Assembly (NCBI RefSeq): GCF_036488675.1
Contig: NZ_CP133148.1
Span: 3,246,001 to 3,310,000 of the forward strand
DNA: 64,000 bases
Source: Sinorhizobium chiapasense
GTDB taxonomy: Bacteria > Pseudomonadota > Alphaproteobacteria > Rhizobiales > Rhizobiaceae
Direction of reading: 5' to 3'
The position numbers and the translations under genes were made by a program. Shown here one piece after another: positions 30,826 through 38,200 of this stretch (its first letter is position 1; every line of letters begins with the position of its first letter). The notes beneath the pieces were generated by a model. It saw nothing but the letters and a program-made list of their open reading frames with translations. It was not told where the DNA came from and ran no database searches.

Positions 30826-31815
30826 ATGACCACGATCCTCTATTCGACGCCAGACAATCCGATACCGGGTAAGTACGCGACAGGTTTTTTCGATGGGGTC
30901 GCCAACCGCAAGATCCGTTACGCGGTCTTCAAGACGGAAGCCTCGGTAGCCCGCGGTACCGTCGTGCTGCTGCAGGGGCGCAACGAGACGATCGAGAAAT
31001 ATTTCGAAACGATCGCCGAACTTACCGCTGCCGGTTTTTGGGTCGCCACCTTCGATTGGCGCGGCCAGGGCGGCTCCGAGCGGTTGCTGCGCCAACCCGG
31101 TCGCGGCCATGTCGCTCGTTTCACCGACTACGAGCGCGATCTCATGATCTTCCTCGAGAAGATCGTGCTGCCCGACACGCGCCTGCCCTTCTCCATCGTC
31201 GCCCATTCAATGGGCGCGCTGGTGGCGCTGTCGCTGGCGCCGATGCTCGCAAGCCGGATCGACCGCATGGTGCTGCTCGCGCCCTTTGTCGGCCTCAGCG
31301 GCCAGGCCATCGACCAGCGAGGCATTTTTGCGATCGCGACGATAATGGACCGGCTCGGCTTTGGAACGCTGCCGCTAAATGGCGACAAGGGCAACCGCCC
31401 CTTCACGGACAACGTCCTGACGGCCGATGCGCGCCGCTATGCGCGCAACCAGGCGCTGCCTGATGCCTGCCCGCAATTGCGGCTCGGACCACCGACCGCC
31501 CGATGGCTGCGCGAGACTTTCCGGGCAATCCGGCGCGTCCTGCGCCGCGAGCACCTGACGCAGGTCACTGTGCCGACCATCATCCTGGCGCCGACAGCCG
31601 ACCGCCTCGTGCCGCATCTCGCTGTCGAATTCCTGGCACGCAACTTCCGCGCCGGGCACATGATCCCGATAGACGGCGCGCGTCACGAACTCTTTCATGA
31701 AGCCGACCGTTATCGCGCCCAGGCGATGGCGGCGATTTTCGCGTTCCTGCCCGGCTCCGAGAACGCCGACGAGGCGCCCCAGCAATTCGAGGACAGCTTA
31801 GTCCTTACTGCATGA
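30826..31815 (+). CDS. Alpha/beta hydrolase (lysophospholipase/monoglyceride lipase-like)
   Basis: The 329-residue protein has an alpha/beta-hydrolase fold: oxyanion region LLQGRNETIEKY, strand-turn ATFDWRGQGGSERLL, nucleophile elbow AHSMGA, catalytic Asp in LAPTADRLVP and His in DGARHELFHE. The Ser-Asp-His triad and GQGGS are typical of the PldB/monoacylglycerol lipase branch, suggesting hydrolysis of lysolipids or monoglycerides. There is no signal peptide. The final codons ACT GCA TGA lie in a RIME, which therefore supplies the stop. It is convergent with hisN. Confidence 0.87.
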   Translation: MTTILYSTPDNPIPGKYATGFFDGVANRKIRYAVFKTEASVARGTVVLLQGRNETIEKYFETIAELTAAGFWVATFDWRGQGGSERLLRQPGRGHVARFTDYERDLMIFLEKIVLPDTRLPFSIVAHSMGALVALSLAPMLASRIDRMVLLAPFVGLSGQAIDQRGIFAIATIMDRLGFGTLPLNGDKGNRPFTDNVLTADARRYARNQALPDACPQLRLGPPTARWLRETFRAIRRVLRREHLTQVTVPTIILAPTADRLVPHLAVEFLARNFRAGHMIPIDGARHELFHEADRYRAQAMAAIFAFLPGSENADEAPQQFEDSLVLTA

Positions 31816-31910
31816 TTCCTAAATCGAAATCGATTTAAGGACAAAATCATGCAGCAATTCAAAGTGCTACAGCGACCTCAGCGCGTCCCGTCGGACGCGC
31901 GGCGCTGTAG
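31805..31910 (-). repeat. RIME between convergent genes, overlapping both 3' ends
   Basis: The element runs TTACTGCATGATTCCTAAATCG...CATGCAGCAATTCAAAGTGCTACAG... to GCGGCGCTGTAG. The hydrolase stop TGA (31813-31815) and the last eleven or so codons of hisN (from 31878) both lie inside it. Confidence 0.92.
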
Positions 31911-32672
31911 TATTTCCAGCGCCTGCGTGTGGATCTCGCGACTGCCGGCGGCAATGATCTCGCCGCCCATTTCCGCCGCCCCGCCCTGCCAATTGGTGAC
32001 AATGCCGCCAGCCTGTTCAATCAACGGGATAAGGCCGCCGACGTCGTAGGGCTTCAATCCGCACTCGATGACGAGGTCGACGTGGCCGGATGCGAGAAGC
32101 GCGAAGGCGTAACAGTCGCAACCGTAGCGGAAGAGCCGCACCTTGGCCTGCAACGCCTCGAACCGCTCCTTTAGGTCGCCGGTATAGAGATGCGGCGAGG
32201 TGGTGAACAGCACCGCGTCCGAGAGCGCATCGCAAGCACGCGTCGAAAGCACCTTCTCTCCACCGGGACCGCGATAGGTTGCCTTCTCGCCGTCGGCAAA
32301 ATAGCGCTCGCCGGTAAAAGGCTGGTCCATCAGCCCCATCACGGCCTTGCCGTTGCGATAAAGACCGATCAGCGTTCCCCATACGGGAAGACCGGAAATG
32401 AACGCACGCGTCCCGTCGATCGGATCGATGACCCAGACATGTTCGCGGTCGAGACCGACATTGCCGTGCTCCTCGCCCAAAATGCCGTGCTGCGGAAACG
32501 CGCCTTCGATCAACGCGCGGATCGCCGCCTCAGCCGACCTGTCCGCCTCCGTGACGGGGTCGAACCCGCCTTCCAGCTTGTTGACGACGCTGGTGCCGGT
32601 CCGGAAACGCGGTATCGTCTCCGCTTTGGCAGCATCGGCGAGGCGATCGAAAAAGGTACGGTCCGGCAACAT
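31878..32672 (-). CDS. hisN: Histidinol-phosphatase of the inositol monophosphatase family
   Basis: The 264-residue protein has the IMPase metal-binding motifs: DPVTEADRSAE, GEEHGNVG, WVIDPIDGTRAFISG and the C-terminal IECGLKPYDVGGLIPLIEQAGG. The IDGTRAFISGLP signature favours the histidinol-phosphatase (HisN) branch over inositol monophosphatase; rhizobia need such an enzyme to complete histidine synthesis. GGAGAGAGCGAC precedes the ATG at 32672. The C-terminal residues (RRASDGTR) are encoded by the RIME and are probably dispensable. The mmgR-like sRNA gene starts upstream, divergent. Confidence 0.85.
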   Translation of the reverse strand: MLPDRTFFDRLADAAKAETIPRFRTGTSVVNKLEGGFDPVTEADRSAEAAIRALIEGAFPQHGILGEEHGNVGLDREHVWVIDPIDGTRAFISGLPVWGTLIGLYRNGKAVMGLMDQPFTGERYFADGEKATYRGPGGEKVLSTRACDALSDAVLFTTSPHLYTGDLKERFEALQAKVRLFRYGCDCYAFALLASGHVDLVIECGLKPYDVGGLIPLIEQAGGIVTNWQGGAAEMGGEIIAAGSREIHTQALEILQRRASDGTR

Positions 32673-32848
32673 GTCGCTCTCTCCAGGAAAGGAAGGGAAG
32701 GCGATCTGATTAGACGAATTTGATCGAAAGGCAAGAATGCCGAATTCGAGGAAATGGAGGCCGACCGTGCGCGCTCGATTCGCGCACGCGTCGCCGTCCG
32801 GTTTAGGAAAATTTCCCGCTGCGACTGCGAAAGTTTTCGCCCTCACAA

Positions 32849-32877
32849 CTTGACATTTGTGCAGCGCAACATTAGAG
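32849..32877 (+). promoter_or_regulatory. Predicted sigma-70 promoter of the mmgR-like sRNA
   Basis: CTTGAC (32849-32854) is followed after 16-17 bases by ATTAGA/TTAGAG. CTTGAC is the usual rhizobial -35 hexamer; the -10 is weak. Confidence 0.6.
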
Positions 32878-32884
32878 TCTTGAG

Positions 32885-32963
32885 GCAGTCATTCGTGGCT
32901 GCAAATACCCTCCTTGGGTGTTTCCTCCCTAGACTTGACCGCGCCGCTGGCGCGGTTCTTTTT
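32885..32963 (+). ncRNA. mmgR: mmgR-like trans-acting small RNA (alpha-r14/suhB family)
   Basis: About 78 bases between a CTTGAC promoter and an intrinsic terminator (ACCGCGCC-GCT-GGCGCGGT then TCTTTTT at 32938-32963). The RNA contains a GCAG...CTGC hairpin, an ACCC-TCCTT-GGGT hairpin and an exposed TTTCCTCCCTA stretch that can pair with ribosome sites. Size, layout and position next to a suhB/hisN-type gene match the rhizobial mmgR/suhB sRNA family as remembered, a regulator of polyhydroxybutyrate storage in S. meliloti. The 5' end is inferred. Confidence 0.75.
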
Positions 32964-32980
32964 GAGCGGCGAGCCGCGCG

Positions 32981-33880
32981 CTATTCTGCCGCAAGCGGCA
33001 GATAGGCGCCATATTCCTCGACATGTTGCGCAAGTGCGGCGATGAACGTCGTGAGGTCGGCCGCCAGTGCGGCAAATCCCGACTTTTTGACGAGCGTCAC
33101 CTCGTCGACATAGAGGCTGCGGTTGATTTCGATCTGGAGCGCGTGCAGTCCGCGTGTCGGCCGTCCGTAGTGTTCGGTAATGAACCCGCCGGCATAGGGC
33201 TTGTTGCGGGCGACCACGTAACCAAGCTGCTCGAGCAGACTGACGGCAGTGCGCGACAACTCGCCCGCCGCGCTCGTTCCGTAGCGGTCGCCGATAATAA
33301 AGTCCGGACGCTGGCCGCTGCCTGGAAGATGGACGTTGCCCGGCATCGAATGGCAATCGATCAGCACCGACATCCCGAATTGCACATGGGTGCGGGCGAT
33401 CAGCTTCCTGAGCGTCGCGTGGTAGGGCTTGTAGATCGACTCGATGCGTGTCAGCGCTTCCTCGACCGGAAAGCGGCCGCGGTAGATCTCCATGTTCTCG
33501 GCAACCAGCCGCGGCACGGTTCCAAGCCCGCCGGCTACCCGCATGGAGCTTATGTTGGCATGAGCCGGCAACGGCCCTTCGAACATGCGCGGGTCGAGTT
33601 CGTAGGGTTCCCGGTTGACATCGAGGAAGGCACGCGGGAAATGGGCGCGAAGCAACGGCGCACCCAGAAAGGTCGCGTTCTGAAACAGCTCGTCGACGAA
33701 GTGATCTTCCGAACGGCGGATCGAATGCGCATCGAGCCGCGACTGATCAAGAAAGGACTGCGGATAGGACCGGCCGCTATGCGGGGAATTGAACACAAAA
33801 GGGAGCCGCTGACTTGCGGGTTCCAGTACCTCGAAAAACTCCCGCTCGACCGTTTCCCCCATCGCAACCCTTTTTACCAT
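32981..33880 (-). CDS. N-formylglutamate amidohydrolase family protein
   Basis: The 299-residue protein matches the N-formylglutamate amidohydrolase/HutG2 family: FVFNSPHSGRSYP near the N-terminus, DVNREPYELDPRMF, LIDCHSMPG and QIEINRSLYVDE. It would release formate from N-formylglutamate or a similar amide; no other hut genes are near, so the physiological substrate is uncertain. Start is either 33880 or the ATG at 33862 (MGETVEREFF), the latter preceded by AAGGG. It is divergent from cpdR. Confidence 0.88.
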   Translation of the reverse strand: MVKRVAMGETVEREFFEVLEPASQRLPFVFNSPHSGRSYPQSFLDQSRLDAHSIRRSEDHFVDELFQNATFLGAPLLRAHFPRAFLDVNREPYELDPRMFEGPLPAHANISSMRVAGGLGTVPRLVAENMEIYRGRFPVEEALTRIESIYKPYHATLRKLIARTHVQFGMSVLIDCHSMPGNVHLPGSGQRPDFIIGDRYGTSAAGELSRTAVSLLEQLGYVVARNKPYAGGFITEHYGRPTRGLHALQIEINRSLYVDEVTLVKKSGFAALAADLTTFIAALAQHVEEYGAYLPLAAE

Positions 33881-34054
33881 GTCCGGATCTTGCTGTTTAG
33901 ATCATGTTGCCAGTTGGTCGCCTCTGTGTCCATAGTGACGTCTTGCTGGTACCAGGGCATTGTTATGCCCTGTTCACCAGATATTTACCATGTTGCGGTT
34001 TGCTAAGCTGCCGCACTCCACAAGCATTGAAAAGAAGTAGCCACGGCCGAATTC

Positions 34055-34417
34055 ATGACTGCGAAAATCCTCCTTGCCGAAGACGATAACGATATGCGCC
34101 GCTTCCTCGTGAAGGCGCTGGAAAAGGCTGGCTATAAGGTCCTGTCCTATGACAATGGCGCCAGCGCCTACGACCGGCTTCGCGAAGAACCCTTTTCGCT
34201 TCTGCTGACCGATATCGTCATGCCGGAGATGGACGGCATCGAACTCGCCCGCCGCGCGACCGAACTCGACCCGGACCTCAAGGTGATGTTCATCACCGGC
34301 TTTGCCGCGGTGGCGCTGAACCCCGATTCGAAGGCGCCGAAGGATGCCAAGGTCCTTTCCAAGCCCTTCCACCTGCGCGACCTCGTCAACGAGGTCAACA
34401 AGATGCTGGCAGCCTGA
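34055..34417 (+). CDS. cpdR: Single-domain response regulator CpdR
   Basis: The 120-residue protein is a receiver domain alone: acidic pocket AEDD (9-12), phospho-Asp53 in LLTDIVMPEMDG, Thr/Ser region FITGFAAVAL and Lys in SKPFHLRDL. Sequence and size match alphaproteobacterial CpdR, which, when unphosphorylated, directs ClpXP to degrade cell-cycle substrates such as those controlling CtrA. Other single-domain regulators (DivK, Sma0114-like) lack the ITGFAAVALNP stretch. It stands alone, closed by a strong terminator. Confidence 0.9.
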   Translation: MTAKILLAEDDNDMRRFLVKALEKAGYKVLSYDNGASAYDRLREEPFSLLLTDIVMPEMDGIELARRATELDPDLKVMFITGFAAVALNPDSKAPKDAKVLSKPFHLRDLVNEVNKMLAA

Positions 34418-34493
34418 CGGCACCTCGCCAGCAGGCCTCTTGAAATTTTAATGCCAGCCCCGCCAACTCCTGTGCGGGTGTGCACCCTTTCGA

Positions 34494-34530
34494 GGCTGCC
34501 GCCGATCAACACGGATCGGCGGCAGCCTTT
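34494..34530 (+). terminator. Intrinsic terminator of cpdR
   Basis: GGCTGCCGCCGATC and GATCGGCGGCAGCC form a 14-base-pair perfect stem around AACACG, followed by TTTGTCATTT. Confidence 0.85.
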
Positions 34531-34652
34531 GTCATTTCAACAACTTATCGGCGGAGCCCGCGCGACCGAGGCATCGGGCGAAGGTGTTTCGCTGAGAAAT
34601 GCGCCCCCCGAACGTCACCGAAAATTCTGTCAAAAAACCTTCGAAAAGCCTA

Positions 34653-34682
34653 TTGACGCGGACGAGGGTTTTGTGGTCTATG
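34653..34682 (+). promoter_or_regulatory. Predicted promoter of tRNA-Val
   Basis: TTGACG (34653-34658) and TCTATG (34677-34682) with an 18-base spacer end 13 bases before the tRNA. Confidence 0.65.
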
Positions 34683-34695
34683 CGCCGCATCGGAT

Positions 34696-34770
<75 letters not shown>

Positions 34771-34923
34771 TCCAAGTTTCTGATTTAAAAGGCCTTTCGA
34801 GAAATCGGGAGGCCATTTTGCGTAGCGCCCCTTAGGTTCATTGAACCTCATACACGGGGAATGGCAATGAGCCGAGCCGCTTTCCGCCAGGCAGATGTGG
34901 AAGGGCTTTTTGCGCGCCGCTCT

Positions 34924-35028
34924 TACAGCGCCGCGCGTCCAATCGGACGCGCAAAGGTCGCTGTAACACTTTGAATTGCTGCATGATTTTGTCCTTAAAT
35001 CGATTCCGATTTAAGGAATCATGCAGTA
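34924..35028 (+). repeat. RIME, full copy
   Basis: TTACAGCGCCGCGCGTCC...GGACGCGCAAAGGTCGCTGTAA followed by CTGCATGATTTTGTCC, TTAAATCGATTCCGATTTAA and GAATCATGCAG. It is nearly identical to the copy at 35288. Confidence 0.93.
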
Positions 35029-35238
35029 GAACAGACGCAATCGTGCAAATCGACCTGCGCACCCTTCTTGCCACGATCTTGTCGGTCTTTACTTCAGAGG
35101 ACGTTGCAACGCCTGCACTGGCAGGGACGGGAAGAGAATCGGGACGACTGACGATGCATGTCACGCTCTCGTCCGATCGCTGGTTATACGGGTCGCATCT
35201 CGCCATTGACCACGGATGTACTGGCAATGGCTGCAGGA

Positions 35239-35264
35239 AGGTCGGGTATGCCCCGGCCTTTTTT
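35239..35264 (+). terminator. Orphan terminator-like hairpin
   Basis: GGTCGGG and CCCGGCC (one G-U pair) flank TATGC and are followed by TTTTTT. The tail sequence resembles that at 36546-36571. Confidence 0.55.
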
Positions 35265-35287
35265 GTTAGCGAGCCTCTCCTCCGTCC

Positions 35288-35394
35288 TTACAGCGCTGCG
35301 CGTCTAACCAGACGCGCAAAGGTCGCTGTAGAATTTTGAATTTCTGCATGATTTTGTCCTTAAATCGATTCCGATTTAAGGAATCCTGCAATAG
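35288..35394 (+). repeat. RIME, full copy
   Basis: It is the same as the 34924 copy over almost its whole length (shared TTAAATCGATTCCGATTTAA core), only 260 bases away and in the same orientation. Confidence 0.93.
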
Positions 35395-35517
35395 CAGGCC
35401 ACATCTAATGACTCGCGCTTCCGGCAGATAGGCGTAAACTAGATTCATCATCGGCCAATGATACGGGCGCCGATGGCCGGAAGATCGTCGCGCTTTCGCC
35501 CCAGTGAGGAGAGCACG

Positions 35518-35733
35518 ATGCTTTACCTTAAATTTCCAAATGCGCGATCCCCCATGTATCCCGCCCAACTGGTGCAGCTGCGGAGAGTCTTTGACGACGA
35601 ACTCATGCGCAGGGGGTGGCCACGGCGAAGCAACCGCGCGAAGAACCTCGCAAGGCGGATCTTTTACCTTTACCAATCCGGGACTCGCTCCTCGCACGAG
35701 CTTCATGAGCGGCTTAGAGAGATCGAGTCGTGA
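35518..35733 (+). CDS. Small basic hypothetical protein
   Basis: The 71-residue protein MLYLKFPNARSPMYPAQL... has no family I recognise. It is basic, with RRGWPRRSNRAKNLARR in the middle, and predicted helical at the C-terminus. GAGGAGAG sits 5 bases before the ATG at 35518, a strong translation signal supporting a real gene; the frame is open 20 codons further upstream without such a site. The position between two RIMEs in a repeat-rich zone leaves some doubt. Confidence 0.6.
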   Translation: MLYLKFPNARSPMYPAQLVQLRRVFDDELMRRGWPRRSNRAKNLARRIFYLYQSGTRSSHELHERLREIES

Positions 35734-35825
35734 CATAGGATAGGCGGCGCATCATCCCCGCCCCCGCATCAACCTTCGCTGCGAAGCCCCGCATGAATAG
35801 CACCTCCGAGCCGCGCGGCCAGAGA

Positions 35826-35930
35826 CTACAGCGGCGCGCGTCTCATCAGACGCACAAAGGACTGTAGCACTTTGAAGTGCTGCATGTTTTTGTCCTTAAA
35901 TCGGCTACGATTTAAGGAAACATGCAGTAG
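35826..35930 (+). repeat. RIME, full copy
   Basis: CTACAGCGGCGCGCGTC...GACGCACAAAGGACTGTAG, then GTGCTGCATG, TTAAATCGGCTACGATTTAA and CATGCAGTAG. Confidence 0.9.
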
Positions 35931-35969
35931 GCGAGTGCAGCAATCAAGCAGGGCGACGACCTCCGCAGC

Positions 35970-36425
35970 TCAGGCCGGCGGCGGACCCAGGATCTCGAGT
36001 CCAAACTCGCTCGCCGCGACGGTAGCAATCTCGTCCAGGTCCTCTTCTCCGAGACCGCGCTCGGCAACCACCTCGAAGAAGCGTTCAAAGCCTGCGGGCA
36101 GGATGACGGTCAGGAGGCGGCCGGGGGCCGTCCCAATGTTCTTGAAGGAGTGGACCTGATGGCGGGGTAGCAATGCGATGCCGCCCGGACCGACGTCGAG
36201 CACCTCATCGCCACGCCAGATCCGAAACGTCCCTTCGATAACATAGGAGATCTCATCCTCCCTGCCGTGGCGGTGCAGTGGTGCGCCCACGGAAGGCGGC
36301 ACGATCTCCTCGATCACGGCCGCGTCAAGAAGCGCGCCGGCCGCGTCGTCACGGATGATCACAGTCTCGCCGAACACCTCGAGTGCCCGGTCCGCTCGAG
36401 CTTCAGCTGCGTTCGCTTCTGCCAT
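35970..36425 (-). CDS. Single-domain cupin protein
   Basis: The 151-residue protein has one cupin domain with motif 1 APLHRHGREDEISYVIEG (His, His, Glu metal ligands) and motif 2 IALLPRHQVHSFKNIG. A C-terminal helix pair (FERFFEVVAERGL, LDEIATVAASEFGLEILGPP) is of the type seen in cupins that act as small isomerases, oxygenases or sensors. GGAGGAGCCG precedes the ATG at 36425. The reaction is unknown and the gene stands alone. Confidence 0.85.
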   Translation of the reverse strand: MAEANAAEARADRALEVFGETVIIRDDAAGALLDAAVIEEIVPPSVGAPLHRHGREDEISYVIEGTFRIWRGDEVLDVGPGGIALLPRHQVHSFKNIGTAPGRLLTVILPAGFERFFEVVAERGLGEEDLDEIATVAASEFGLEILGPPPA

Positions 36426-36545
36426 CGGCTCCTCCGTTAGTCTCACTTAAGACGGTAGTCCTGCGCCGGACCCATCACACGGCGCGCCGACCCGTCTGGC
36501 CGCGCGTGGATCAAAAGCAAGCCCATAGTAGTCCTCATTTTGCGT

Positions 36546-36571
36546 GGCTGGGGTTTGCCCCCGCCTTTTTT
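36546..36571 (+). terminator. Orphan terminator-like hairpin
   Basis: GGCTGGGG and CCCCCGCC flank TTTG and are followed by TTTTTTG. No gene on this strand precedes it. Confidence 0.5.
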
Positions 36572-36699
36572 GTTCCTCAGAGTGCGACTGAATACCCTTG
36601 CAGCGAGCCATACTTTAGAAGGCAGCCGACCGCTCTTTTTGCCAACAGATTGGGCATTTATGATTTTGCTTTATTTTTGAGCAAATGTGAATTATATGA

Positions 36700-36793
36700 C
36701 AGTTATGCGATGCGGCCCCTCCCAAGCGCATCGCCGGGTATCGCGTCCCGATATAGCCTGTCGCTGATGCATCGGCGCCAGGCTTTCTTTTTT
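36700..36793 (+). ncRNA. Candidate small RNA with CCUCCC loop
   Basis: Downstream of an AT-rich zone with ATTATATG as possible -10 (36691-36698) lies a perfect 8-base stem GCGATGCG/CGCATCGC (36707-36714 and 36727-36734). Its 12-base loop is GCCCCTCCCAAG, an anti-Shine-Dalgarno loop as in several rhizobial sRNAs. A GGGTATCGCGTCCC hairpin and a terminator hairpin AGCCTG-CGC/GCG-CAGGCT with TTCTTTTTT (36755-36793) follow. No ORF spans it. Promoter spacing is loose, so the 5' end is approximate. Confidence 0.6.
36755..36793 (+). terminator. Intrinsic terminator of the sRNA candidate
   Basis: AGCCTG and CAGGCT with an inner CGC/GCG pair and a 10-base loop are followed by TTCTTTTTT. Confidence 0.65.
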
Positions 36794-36877
36794 GGTATCT
36801 ACGCACGGATCCGCGAAAACGCCGCGGACGAGCGGATCTCCGTTTTGCTCACCTTCCAGCGGCGACTAACACTTTTG

Positions 36878-36983
36878 TTACTGCATGTTTCCTTAAATCG
36901 TATTCAATTTGAGGATGAAGACATGCAGCGATTCAAAGTGCTACAGAGACCTTTGTGCGTTTGAAAAGACGCACGGCGCATAG
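36878..36983 (-). repeat. RIME, inverted orientation
   Basis: TTACTGCATGTTTCC, TTAAATCG...GACATGCAGCGATTCAAAGTGCTACAG and a return GACGCACGGCGCATAG. The return of the first hairpin is slightly mutated. Confidence 0.88.
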
Positions 36984-37084
36984 TAGCGACTGCCATCTCC
37001 TCCGCCAGCCTCGAAACAATTAGCCCGCTGCATCCAAGCCACTGATTATTCGTGATGCCCGCAGCCAATTAGCGATCCGCCATT

Positions 37085-37098
37085 CCAAAACGTTTTGG
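37085..37098. promoter_or_regulatory. LacI-family operator 1
   Basis: CCAAAACGTTTTGG is a perfect 14-base palindrome with the central CG typical of LacI/GalR-family sites. It abuts the -35 hexamer. Confidence 0.85.
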
Positions 37099-37127
37099 CT
37101 TGACTACCAAAACGTTTTGGAGAATTG
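37099..37127 (+). promoter_or_regulatory. Predicted promoter of the lacI-type regulator and transporter operon
   Basis: CTTGAC (37099-37104) and GAATTG (37122-37127) are separated by 17 bases. The -35 lies exactly between the two operators and operator 2 covers most of the spacer. Confidence 0.7.
37107..37120. promoter_or_regulatory. LacI-family operator 2
   Basis: A second identical CCAAAACGTTTTGG, centred 22 bases (two helical turns) from operator 1, so two dimers can sit on the same face. Confidence 0.85.
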
Positions 37128-37149
37128 TCTCTGACAGGGAGTGAGAGCA

Positions 37150-38160
37150 TTGGCCAATCTGAAACAGCTCGCGCAATCGCTTGGACTGTCGATCACGACG
37201 GTTTCCCGTGCGCTCGACGGCTATGCCGACGTCTCCGCGGCCACCCGCGAGCGGGTCCGCGAGGCTGCAGAGAAGACAGGGTACCGGCCGAATGCGTCCG
37301 CCCGCAGGCTCCGCAAGCAGCGCGCCGAACTGGTCGCGGTCACGCTGCCGGCCGATCCTGGCCACATCGGCCCGCCGCACTTTCTCGACATGCTTTCCGG
37401 CTGCGCCGAACACCTGGCAAGCGCAGGTCTGAACCTCGTCATCGCGCCCGTTCCGCGCGGCGAGAGCGAAGTGGAAATCTGCCGCCGCTTTGTCGATGGA
37501 CGCCGTGTTGACGCCATGCTCCTGGTGCGCACCAAGCGGCGCGACGAGCGTGTCGAATTCCTGCAGTCGCGTGGCATTCCCTTCGTCACCAACGGACGCA
37601 CCGAAAGCCTCGAGCCGCATCCCTATATCGACGGCGACGGCTTTGCCGGGTTCCTCGCCGCGACCCAGCGCTTCCAGGCCACCGGCCACCGCCGCATCGG
37701 CCATATTGCCGGCCCGCAGGAATATTACTTCGCGCATGTGCGCCGCATGGGCTGGCAGGCGGCCATGGACGATGCCGGACTCGGGTCCGACCTCTGCGCC
37801 GAGGGCGCGCCAACCGAACAGGGCGGCTATCTCGCAGCCCTTGAGCTGCTCCGCCGTCCTTCGAGGCCGACTGCGCTCGTCTGCGCCACCGACGAAATGG
37901 CAATCGGCGCGCTCAGGGCATTGCGCGAGATCGACGGCGGCGAACACATCAGCATCGTTGGCCACGACGACCTGCCGATCGGCGCCTTTACGAGCCCATC
38001 GCTTTCGACCATGCGCATGACCGGCGAGAACCTCGGCGCGAGCTTTGCCTCGCTGCTGCTTCGCGCCATCGCCGGCGAACCGGCAGCGCAACTCCAGGAG
38101 CTTCACGCGATCGAATTCGTCGACCGCGATAGCCACCGCCTCCCGCGCGCGGCGGCATGA
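37150..38160 (+). CDS. LacI-family transcriptional repressor
   Basis: The 336-residue protein starts, with TTG, as ANLKQLAQSLGLSITTVSRA, the LacI helix-turn-helix placed exactly at the N-terminus; GGGAG lies 8 bases before the TTG. A GTG at 37141 is possible but would add three residues and has no ribosome site. The hinge helix (NASARRLRKQR) and a periplasmic-binding-like ligand domain (HIGHIAGPQEY, ALVCATDEMAIGALRAL, VGHDDLPIGAF) follow. It should repress its own operon through the two CCAAAACGTTTTGG sites and respond to a sugar handled by the transporter. Confidence 0.92.
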   Translation: MANLKQLAQSLGLSITTVSRALDGYADVSAATRERVREAAEKTGYRPNASARRLRKQRAELVAVTLPADPGHIGPPHFLDMLSGCAEHLASAGLNLVIAPVPRGESEVEICRRFVDGRRVDAMLLVRTKRRDERVEFLQSRGIPFVTNGRTESLEPHPYIDGDGFAGFLAATQRFQATGHRRIGHIAGPQEYYFAHVRRMGWQAAMDDAGLGSDLCAEGAPTEQGGYLAALELLRRPSRPTALVCATDEMAIGALRALREIDGGEHISIVGHDDLPIGAFTSPSLSTMRMTGENLGASFASLLLRAIAGEPAAQLQELHAIEFVDRDSHRLPRAAA

Positions 38161-38200
38161 CCGCATTCGATCACGCACAAGAATAACGAAGGAGGAGAAG

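Larger units (their letters stand above)
34771..35517. other. Gene-poor region with two RIMEs and an orphan terminator
   Basis: About 750 bases after the tRNA hold no convincing protein gene. Open frames here are largely RIME sequence. Between the RIMEs, 35030-35270 has an intrinsic-terminator-like hairpin at its end but no clear transcript start. Confidence 0.6.
36426..37149. other. Gene-poor region holding a terminator, an sRNA candidate, a RIME and operators
   Basis: This 724-base stretch has no supported protein gene. Its parts are a terminator-like hairpin (36546-36571), an AT-rich promoter-like zone (36650-36700), an sRNA candidate (36700-36793), a RIME (36878-36983) and the lacI-type promoter with two operators (37085-37127). 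Confidence 0.7.

Noticed and set aside
34971..35339. A 122-codon plus-strand frame
   Set aside because: Both ends are RIME sequence and the middle has no ribosome site or family.
36383..36964. A 193-codon plus-strand frame
   Set aside because: It runs antisense through the cupin start, across an sRNA candidate and into a RIME.
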